A stretch of DNA of 64,000 nt from NCBI RefSeq assembly GCF_001029445.1, contig NZ_LDOT01000011.1, positions 1 through 64,000 of the forward strand. Direction: 5' to 3'. Positions 58,089-64,000 of the stretch are shown piece after piece. How positions within the stretch are numbered: the stretch's first letter is position 1; every line of letters begins with the position of its first letter. The notes under the pieces are model-generated. The model did no database searches. It worked only from the letters and a program-made list of their open reading frames with translations, and was not told the origin of the DNA. Made by a program: the position numbers and the translations under genes. Origin of the DNA: Photobacterium aquae. GTDB taxonomy: Bacteria; Pseudomonadota; Gammaproteobacteria; Enterobacterales; Vibrionaceae.

Positions 58089-58261
58089 ATGCTTAAACCT
58101 TTATGTTTATCTAATTTGCCGTTGGCTTCAAGGAGCAGGTTGTACACAGTCTCATACTTATAAGAAAAGGCCGCACCTACATCACAAATCAGCAGCCGGG
58201 TCTCTAATGTTTCATTATACAGTGTATGGCATACAGGGCAGCCAAGCGCTCCAATTTGCAT
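58085..58261 (-). pseudogene. kdsC: KdsC remnant: 58-codon in-frame internal deletion of KDO-8-phosphate phosphatase
   Basis: Between kdsD and lptC, where full kdsC of about 180 codons belongs, the only frame encodes 58 residues. Its first part, ending TRLLICDVGAAFS, aligns with the KdsC start (typically IRLLICDVDGVFSDG). Its last part, YNLLLEANGKLDKHKGLSI, aligns with the KdsC end (CDLLLEAQG-LD--KG-SI in relatives, as I recall them). About 125-130 residues are missing, with the Thr, Lys and Asp-Asp motifs of the HAD phosphatase; the second Asp of the DxD motif is Gly29. The frame starts in TAATG with the kdsD stop and ends in ATATGA with lptC. It cannot be a phosphatase; it may be dead, a new small protein, or a translational relay. 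Confidence 0.8.
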
Positions 58262-59232
58262 TACATCACTCCGGCTTTCAAGAGGTCATGCATATTAAGC
58301 GCCCCAACCAGTTTGCCGTTATCGGTGACCAGCAGGCCATTGATTTTTTTGTCTTCCATCAGCTTCAGTCCCTCAGCGGCCAAGACGTCACACGTGATGG
58401 TCGCTGGGCTGCGGGTCATTACCTCACCGATTTCCGTATTGTGGATATCGACATGGTTGTCCAGCAGGCGGCGCAGATCGCCATCGGTGAAGATCCCGAG
58501 CAGGGTCTGATCCTGATCTATGATAGCTGTCATTCCCAAGCCTTTGCGAGAGACTTCGAGCAACGCATCTTTGATGGTCGCATTTTCCTGTACCACAGGC
58601 AGGGCCTCGCCGCAGTGCATTACGTCGCTGATCCGCATCAGCAGTTTGCGGCCTAGTGCTCCACCCGGGTGGGACAGGGCGAAATCATCGGCGGTGAAGC
58701 CGCGGGCTTCCATTAGGGCAATGGCGATTGCATCTCCCATCGCCAGCGTTGCGGTGGTGCTGGAGGTGGGAGCCAGCCCAAGCGGGCAGGCTTCTTTGTC
58801 GACGGTGATCTGCAGGTGGATCTGCGACAACTTGGCCATGCTTGAGGCGGGCTTGCCAGTCATGCTGATTAGCGGGATGCCCAAGCGCTTGATTACCGGA
58901 AGCAGGGTTAGGATCTCTGATGCTTCGCCGGAGTTGGAAATGGCCAATAACACATCCCCTTTGGCAACCATGCCCAGATCACCGTGGCTGGCTTCGCCCG
59001 GATGAACAAAGAATGCCGGTGTGCCGGTGCTGGCAAGGGTCGCGGCAATTTTGTTGCCGATATGCCCTGATTTGCCCATTCCCATCACGATGACTTTGCC
59101 GTTGGCATTGGCAATGAGTTCGCAGGCAGCAGTAAAGCTACCATTGATGTATTGGGTTAGCTGCTGCAGGGATTGGGCCTCGATATCGATCACTCGACGG
59201 CCAATTTCACAATAATCAAACGTTTCAGACAT
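58261..59232 (-). CDS. kdsD: Arabinose-5-phosphate isomerase KdsD
   Basis: KdsD converts ribulose-5-phosphate to arabinose-5-phosphate, the first step to KDO of lipopolysaccharide. The 323-residue protein has a SIS isomerase domain (about 40-185, with VMGMGKSGHIGNKIAATLASTG in parts: GMGKSGHIGNKIA) with catalytic His near 88 and His near 193 (SHPGGALGRKLL), and a pair of CBS domains (about 205-323). Full length, unlike the kdsC remnant it overlaps. Confidence 0.95.
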   Translation of the reverse strand: MSETFDYCEIGRRVIDIEAQSLQQLTQYINGSFTAACELIANANGKVIVMGMGKSGHIGNKIAATLASTGTPAFFVHPGEASHGDLGMVAKGDVLLAISNSGEASEILTLLPVIKRLGIPLISMTGKPASSMAKLSQIHLQITVDKEACPLGLAPTSSTTATLAMGDAIAIALMEARGFTADDFALSHPGGALGRKLLMRISDVMHCGEALPVVQENATIKDALLEVSRKGLGMTAIIDQDQTLLGIFTDGDLRRLLDNHVDIHNTEIGEVMTRSPATITCDVLAAEGLKLMEDKKINGLLVTDNGKLVGALNMHDLLKAGVM

Positions 59233-59246
59233 AGCTTAGATCTCCG

Positions 59247-60212
59247 TTAGGCCGCCAGATTATAAAGGAGATAACCTTGATAGGCGACAAAGGTAGCCAG
59301 GAGAATTGCACCTTCAACGCGGTTAATGCGGCGGCGTTTGCCCAGCGCCATCAAAACAAGCAGTACCGATACGCCGAGCATAACCAAATAGTCGCGATCC
59401 ATCGCTAGCGGGCTGAGCTCTGAAGGGTTGAGCAATCCCGGAAGCCCCATGACAGCGAGGATGTTGAAGACATTGGAGCCGATAATGTTGCCGACAGCCA
59501 TGTCGTCCTCGCCCTTGAAGATACTGGCAACCGATGCCGCCAGCTCCGGCAGGCTGGTACCGACAGCAATGATGGTCAAGCCGATCACCAGATCGCTCAT
59601 GCCAAAATGCTTGGCGATAGTTACAGAAGAGTCAACCAGCATACTGGCGGCATACGGCAGCAGTACCAGGCCGATCACTGTCCAGATGGTGGCTGCGGTG
59701 TTGCTGACGCCTTCCGGGATCTCCGACTCTTGCTCATCAACGAGAGGATCTCCGCTGCTCTTGGCATTGCGGCTGATTTTCAGCATGGCTAGCAAGAAAA
59801 TCACAAACAGGATGACCAGCAATACACCTTCGTAGAAGCCGAGGTGGTTGTCCCAGAGTAGGCCGCCGGCAATCAGGGTGACGACCATCATCAGCGGTAA
59901 TTCACGGCGGATGATCTCGGAGCTGATCGAAAGAGGCTTGATCAGTGCGGTGATGCCGAGGATCAGGGCGATATTGGCGATATTGGAGCCAAGTACGTTA
60001 CCCACGGCGGTATCGGTTTTGCCATCAAGGGCAGCGGTGGCCGAAACCATCATCTCCGGCGCGGAAGAGCCCATCGCAAGAATAGTCATACCGATGACCA
60101 ATGGGGTTACGCCGAGGTTTTTCGCAAGTGCGGCCGCACCAAAAACAAGTCGATCAGCACTCCATACCAGTAACGTCAGACCGATACAAAGCAACACGAT
60201 GGCTTCGAGCAT
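59247..60212 (-). CDS. yrbG: Calcium/sodium exchanger-type protein YrbG
   Basis: A 321-residue, about 10-segment inner-membrane protein of the Ca2+:cation antiporter family. It carries both alpha-repeats: GSSAPEMMVSATA with GNVLGSNIAN (about 48-85), and GTSLPELAASVAS with GNIIGSNVFN (about 214-250). The central acidic loop is short. AAAAGG precedes the ATG. It heads the kds-lpt-rpoN series; its physiological ion is not settled even in E. coli. Confidence 0.92.
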   Translation of the reverse strand: MLEAIVLLCIGLTLLVWSADRLVFGAAALAKNLGVTPLVIGMTILAMGSSAPEMMVSATAALDGKTDTAVGNVLGSNIANIALILGITALIKPLSISSEIIRRELPLMMVVTLIAGGLLWDNHLGFYEGVLLVILFVIFLLAMLKISRNAKSSGDPLVDEQESEIPEGVSNTAATIWTVIGLVLLPYAASMLVDSSVTIAKHFGMSDLVIGLTIIAVGTSLPELAASVASIFKGEDDMAVGNIIGSNVFNILAVMGLPGLLNPSELSPLAMDRDYLVMLGVSVLLVLMALGKRRRINRVEGAILLATFVAYQGYLLYNLAA

Positions 60213-60642
60213 GGTTATCCCTTTTGTTGTATTTAAATAGACAGATCTTGTGGCGGTGTCCTTAGCCCGTTGGGTTGAACGCCGTCACCAAAGATATAGG
60301 TGGTTAATTTTGACGGTTCATCCTGTAAAAAGAAAGCGTAAGCAGAGAGAAATTAACCGCCTTGTCAGATGTGTTGTAGGTTGCTCACAGAGAGCGGTGT
60401 TTGATGTCATTGGTGACTCAAAATGCTAGCTATAGGTCGCAATTGGCGCATGAATACGCGGTTTGGCGAGCGAGGTGGGCGGGATAAATAACAGAGTTCT
60501 TACAGTTATAGCCTTGAGTTGGCATCATAATGTACCTATCATCAAGGCGTAAAATTTAAATATCTAATTCTATTCATATATTACTGTTAGTTGTGGCACC
60601 GAGGGTGGCCCAGAACGGCAGGGGAGCCTTGTTGATAGCGTG
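60213..60642. other. Divergent intergenic region between yrbG and mlaF
   Basis: 430 bp without a supportable gene. It holds the mla promoter (below) and, towards the left, the unlocated promoter of the yrbG series. Confidence 0.7.
60514..60542 (+). promoter_or_regulatory. Sigma-70 promoter of the mla operon
   Basis: TTGAGT (60514-60519) and TATCAT (60537-60542) are separated by exactly 17 bp. It lies 100 bp before mlaF. CCTTGA (60512-60517) and TCAAGG (60542-60547) form an inverted repeat bracketing the promoter, possibly by chance. Confidence 0.65.
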
Positions 60643-61461
60643 ATGGAGCAGAGCCAACCGCTGGTGTCGATCCGCCAGATGACGTTCTCTCGAGGAGAAC
60701 GTAAAATTTTCGATGATGTATCCCTAGACGTCCCAAAAGGCAAGATCACGGCCATTATGGGCCCGTCAGGGATCGGCAAAACGACCTTGCTGCGCTTGAT
60801 TGGCGGCCAGTTGCTGCCTGATTGCGGCGAGGTCTGGTTCGAAGGGGAAAATATACCGGCTCTAAAGCGGCAGGCACTGTATCAGGCCCGTAAGAAGATG
60901 AGCATGCTGTTCCAGTCAGGGGCGCTGTTTACCGATATGACGGTGTATGACAATGTCGCCTTCCCGCTGCGCGAGCACACCCAGTTACCCGCTGATTTGC
61001 TGCATACTCTGGTATTGCTCAAATTGGAAGCCGTTGGCCTGCGTGGCGCGGCCCAGCTGATGCCTAACCAGCTATCCGGCGGTATGGCCCGCCGAGCGGC
61101 TCTGGCACGCGCTATTGCGTTGGATCCCGAGTTGATTATGTATGACGAGCCATTCGTTGGCCAAGACCCCATTACCATGGGGGTACTGGTGAAGCTGATC
61201 CGCGATTTGAACAAGGCCTTGGGGATCACATCGATCATTGTGTCGCATGATGTGCCCGAGGTGATGAGCATTGCCGATCATGTCTATTTGCTTTCCGGTG
61301 GTAAGGTTATCGGTCAGGGAAGCCCACAGGCGCTGTCCGCCGATCCGGATCCGCGGATCCGCCAGTTCCTCGACGGTGATGCTGACGGCCCCGTGCCTTT
61401 TACGTACCCAGCCAAGTCGATGGCTGACGAGTTGTTTTTGTCCTCTTTGGGAGATCGATAG
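60643..61461 (+). CDS. mlaF: Phospholipid transport ATPase MlaF
   Basis: MlaF is the ATPase of the MlaFEDB complex, which moves phospholipids between the membranes to keep outer-membrane asymmetry. The 272-residue protein has Walker A GPSGIGKT (40-47), the signature [15 protein letters not shown] (about 144-158), Walker [14 protein letters not shown] (about 163-175), and a C-terminal extension that contacts MlaB. ATG at 60643 is used; a GTG directly before it is also in frame. Ribosome site is weak. Confidence 0.96.
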   Translation: MEQSQPLVSIRQMTFSRGERKIFDDVSLDVPKGKITAIMGPSGIGKTTLLRLIGGQLLPDCGEVWFEGENIPALKRQALYQARKKMSMLFQSGALFTDMTVYDNVAFPLREHTQLPADLLHTLVLLKLEAVGLRGAAQLMPNQLSGGMARRAALARAIALDPELIMYDEPFVGQDPITMGVLVKLIRDLNKALGITSIIVSHDVPEVMSIADHVYLLSGGKVIGQGSPQALSADPDPRIRQFLDGDADGPVPFTYPAKSMADELFLSSLGDR

Positions 61462-61463
61462 GC

Positions 61464-62243
61464 ATGGTGTTGGATTTAGTGGCCCGCCAAGGCCAACGGG
61501 CCTTGGCCTTGTGTAGCTCGATTGGCCGAGCGACCCTGATGCTTTACGGCGCGGTGGTCAGCAAGCCCCAGCCCCGCAAAATGTTCCCGCTGCTGGTTCG
61601 CCAGCTGTATTCGGTGGGGGTGATGTCGGCGGCTATTATCCTGGTGTCGGGGTTGTTTATCGGGATGGTGCTCAGCCTGCAGGGCTATATCGTGCTGGTG
61701 GACTTTGGTGCCGAAACCAGCCTTGGCCAGATGGTTGCCCTGTCGTTGCTCCGTGAACTCGGCCCCGTCGTGACGGCCTTGCTGTTTGCTGGCCGGGCAG
61801 GCTCGGCGCTGACGGCAGAGATTGGCCTGATGAAGGCAACCGAACAGCTGTCCGGCATGGAAATGATGGCGGTGGATCCGCTACGGCGGGTGATTGCCCC
61901 GCGTTTCTGGGCTGGGGTTATTTCGATGCCGCTGCTGGCGATGCTGTTTATCGCTGCGGCCATTTGGGGCGGCGAGCTGGTCGGTGTTGACTGGAAAGGT
62001 ATCGACCACGGCAGTTTCTGGTCGGTGATGCAGTCTTCTGTCGAGCTGGGCTATGACATTGGCAACAGTGTGCTCAAGTCGGTGGTTTTTGCCGTGACGG
62101 TGACCTGGATTGCGGTCTTCAATGGTTACGATGCGGTACCGACTTCCGAAGGGATCAGCCGGGCAACGACTCAGACAGTGGTTCATTCATCATTGGCAGT
62201 ATTGGGCTTGGACTTTGTTCTTACCGCCCTGATGTTCAGCTAA
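61464..62243 (+). CDS. mlaE: Phospholipid transport permease MlaE
   Basis: A 259-residue MlaE/YrbE-type permease with about five to six membrane segments. Family marks are [13 protein letters not shown] (about 61-73), [27 protein letters not shown] (in parts: [19 protein letters not shown]) and [17 protein letters not shown]. It is 2 bp after mlaF. Confidence 0.96.
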   Translation: MVLDLVARQGQRALALCSSIGRATLMLYGAVVSKPQPRKMFPLLVRQLYSVGVMSAAIILVSGLFIGMVLSLQGYIVLVDFGAETSLGQMVALSLLRELGPVVTALLFAGRAGSALTAEIGLMKATEQLSGMEMMAVDPLRRVIAPRFWAGVISMPLLAMLFIAAAIWGGELVGVDWKGIDHGSFWSVMQSSVELGYDIGNSVLKSVVFAVTVTWIAVFNGYDAVPTSEGISRATTQTVVHSSLAVLGLDFVLTALMFS

Positions 62244-62325
62244 AAACAAATATGACGTATTGGTCCCCGCAGAAAGGGTTTAGGGGCCAGTAAGTGCCAG
62301 CAGGGACGACAACAGGAATTTTCTG

Positions 62326-62799
62326 ATGCAACAAACAAGAAAACTAGAATTATGGGTAGGCAGCTTTGTCTTGGCTGGAATTGCAGCATTGTTGGTGCTG
62401 ATCTTCAAAGTCGCCGACGTACAGAGCATCGGTGGTACAGAAACCTACACCCTAAAAGCACATTTTGACAATATCGGCGGGCTCAAGGTGCGTTCACCGA
62501 TCAAGGTCGGTGGGGTAACCGTCGGTACGGTTGCTAACATCACGCTAGATACCGAGACGTATGTCCCGGTCGTAACATTGTCGATTGATAAGAAATATGG
62601 CTATTTCCCAGAAACCAGTTCAGCAGCTATTCTGACATCAGGCTTGCTGGGCGAGCAGTTCCTGGGGATTAAGCCGGGTTTTGTCGATGAGGATATCGAG
62701 ATGTTGCATGATGGCGACCTGATTGAAGATACAAAATCAGCGTTGGTACTGGAAGATATGATTGGCCAAGTGCTCTATAGCATTGGCGGTGACAAATAA
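62326..62799 (+). CDS. mlaD: Phospholipid transport MCE protein MlaD
   Basis: A 157-residue protein with one membrane anchor (about 7-25) and a single MCE domain (about 38-118, with FDNIGGLKVRSPIKVGGVTVG in parts: FDNIGGLKVRSPIKVGG). It assembles as a hexameric ring on MlaE. The C-terminal helix ends near VLYSIGG. An 82-bp gap separates it from mlaE; no terminator is seen there. Confidence 0.95.
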   Translation: MQQTRKLELWVGSFVLAGIAALLVLIFKVADVQSIGGTETYTLKAHFDNIGGLKVRSPIKVGGVTVGTVANITLDTETYVPVVTLSIDKKYGYFPETSSAAILTSGLLGEQFLGIKPGFVDEDIEMLHDGDLIEDTKSALVLEDMIGQVLYSIGGDK

Positions 62800-62814
62800 G
62801 TAAGGGAGAAAACA

Positions 62815-63453
62815 ATGAAGTGGTTGAGACATGCTTTGTGGCTAATCGTGATGATTCCGGGCATCACTCTGGCGGCGGTTGATCAGAGCAACCCTTATCG
62901 CCTGATTGATCAAGTCGCAAAGCAGACGTTTTCGCGCCTTAAGGCAGAACAAGTACAGATCCAGCGTAATCCTGAGCAGCTGCGTACGGTTGTTCGCCAG
63001 GAGTTGCTACCTTACGTCAATGCGCGCTATGCGGCCTTCAAGGTGCTTGGGCCCAATTTGAAAAAGACGACGGCGCAGCAGCGTAACGCCTTTGTTGCGG
63101 CATTTACCGAGTATTTGGTGGCCTCTTATGCCCAGGTGCTGACTCAATATACGGATCAGGATATTAAGATTGAATCGGCCAAAGCGGTACCGGCAGATCG
63201 CAAAGTCGTTTCTGTCCGAGTGGATATTCTAGATAACCAGCGTCCGCCAATCCGGTTGGATTTTAAATTGCGCAAGAACAGCAAGACGTCACAGTGGCAG
63301 GCTTTTGATATGGTCGCCGAGGGCGTCAGTATGATTTCGACCAAGCAGAGTGAGTGGAGCGGCAAGCTTCGCAGCCAAGGTGTTGATGCAGTAACTCAGG
63401 ATCTCAAGGCACTGGCAGCCAAGCCAATTCGCCGCGAGGCCCAAAATCAATGA
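62815..63453 (+). CDS. mlaC: Periplasmic phospholipid-binding protein MlaC
   Basis: A 212-residue protein with a signal peptide (about 1-20, ending LAAV) and the Tol-Tol-Ttg2 lipid-binding fold. It shuttles phospholipid between the outer-membrane MlaA complex and MlaD. Its stop overlaps mlaB by ATGA. Confidence 0.93.
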   Translation: MKWLRHALWLIVMIPGITLAAVDQSNPYRLIDQVAKQTFSRLKAEQVQIQRNPEQLRTVVRQELLPYVNARYAAFKVLGPNLKKTTAQQRNAFVAAFTEYLVASYAQVLTQYTDQDIKIESAKAVPADRKVVSVRVDILDNQRPPIRLDFKLRKNSKTSQWQAFDMVAEGVSMISTKQSEWSGKLRSQGVDAVTQDLKALAAKPIRREAQNQ

Positions 63454-63761
63454 GTAAGCGAAAGATTGAGTGGCGAGTTCAGGAAAATGGCCATTACTGC
63501 TTGTCAGGGGCATTGGAACGTGACACAGTTCCAGCTTTTTGGCAGCAGCGACAGCAATGGATGCCCGCAGACTCTGCGGTGACGCTGGATTTGGCCGCTG
63601 TTACCCGGGTGGATTCTGCCGGTATGGTGATGTTGCTTCACCTTTGCCAGCAACTCCGGCAACAAGGGGCTGAGCTTCACTTGTTGGATGTGCCGGAACA
63701 GCTTAATACGCTGCTTCGCCTGAGCCATGTAGAATCAATGTTCTCTGCTTGCAAAACGTAA
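63450..63761 (+). CDS. mlaB: STAS-domain protein MlaB
   Basis: A 103-residue STAS-domain protein that binds MlaF and is needed for complex stability and ATPase activity. The segment [19 protein letters not shown] (about 47-65) contains the typical DSAG motif. It starts in the ATGA overlap with mlaC. Confidence 0.92.
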   Translation: MSKRKIEWRVQENGHYCLSGALERDTVPAFWQQRQQWMPADSAVTLDLAAVTRVDSAGMVMLLHLCQQLRQQGAELHLLDVPEQLNTLLRLSHVESMFSACKT

Positions 63762-63780
63762 GCAGTCAAGAGGAATGCTT

Positions 63781-64000
63781 GTGGAAGTTTCTGAAATTAA
63801 ACAAATTCTGGAAAGTGCCCTTGAGCTTGACGAAGTGATTGTCAAGGGTGATGGCAGCCATTACGAAGTGATCGCTGTTGGTGCCATGTTCGAGGGAATG
63901 AACCGCGTGAAAAAACAGCAGGCCATTTACAGCCCGCTGATGGGGCACATTGCGACCAATGCAATCCATGCATTGAGTATTAAGACGTACACTCCTGAGG
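63781..64000 (+). CDS. ibaG: BolA-family protein IbaG, 5' part (cut by window edge)
   Basis: The first 73 codons of a BolA-like protein that works with monothiol glutaredoxin in iron-sulfur handling and acid response. It shows [29 protein letters not shown] and the conserved His in [13 protein letters not shown] prefer the GTG at 63781 because AGAGGA is 6 nt before it and the product then begins [10 protein letters not shown] like E. coli IbaG; the ATG at 63775 sits too close to that site. The gene runs off the window end; murA usually follows. Confidence 0.92.
   Translation, partial: MEVSEIKQILESALELDEVIVKGDGSHYEVIAVGAMFEGMNRVKKQQAIYSPLMGHIATNAIHALSIKTYTPE

Overview
The window reads as a chromosomal backbone segment of a gamma-proteobacterium of the family Vibrionaceae. 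The evidence is the complete MSHA type IV pilus locus following uvrA-ssb-csrD, the order metH-lysC-class V aminotransferase-PglL-uvrA, and the mre, lpt-rpoN and mla operons in their usual gamma-proteobacterial arrangement. Base composition is moderately GC-rich, which by impression fits Photobacterium or a relative better than the V. cholerae group; the genus is an inference. I see no phage, integrase, IS element or CRISPR array.

Layout. 1-208: end of an rRNA operon with two 5S genes in tandem (the first cut by the window edge) and a terminator. 332-9794: methionine and lysine genes: metA behind a MetJ operator, a Na+/H+ antiporter, metH, lysC behind a lysine riboswitch, and a class V aminotransferase. 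9796-17525: a PglL-type oligosaccharyltransferase, then uvrA and ssb diverging from a shared LexA box, then a heavy-metal/manganese permease with a Fur-like box and a LysR regulator. 17757-38074: csrD and the MSHA locus, first the assembly genes mshI-J-K-L-M-N-E-G-F, then the pilin genes mshB, three tandem mshA-type pilins, and mshC-D-O-P-Q. 38190-51159: mreBCD, maf, rng, yhdP, a nitrilase-family amidase, tldD, darP (reverse) and pmbA. 51237-60212, all on the minus strand: mgtE, npr, rapZ, ptsN, hpf, rpoN, lptB, lptA, lptC, a kdsC remnant, kdsD and yrbG. 60514-64000: mlaFEDCB and the start of ibaG, read from a good sigma-70 promoter.

How the genes work together. The MSHA locus encodes a full mannose-sensitive haemagglutinin-type pilus machine: secretin MshL, PilM/N/O/P-like MshI/J/K, extension ATPase MshE with an N-terminal c-di-GMP-binding module, platform MshG, and major and minor pilins. 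The PglL homologue nearby is a candidate for glycosylating the pilins. The lpt, kds, yrbG and mla genes build and maintain the outer membrane, and share their operon with the nitrogen-PTS/RapZ/sigma-54 regulatory block.

The points most worth a second look are: (1) kdsC, normally about 180 codons, is reduced to an intact 58-codon in-frame remnant that joins the N- and C-terminal ends of KdsC, has lost the catalytic core, and still overlaps kdsD and lptC; (2) three tandem MshA-type pilin genes with shared leader sequence and a repeated pair of mutually exclusive hairpins downstream; (3) the tandem 5S gene with a divergent terminal stem; (4) unassigned inverted-repeat elements upstream of mgtE and between mreD and maf.
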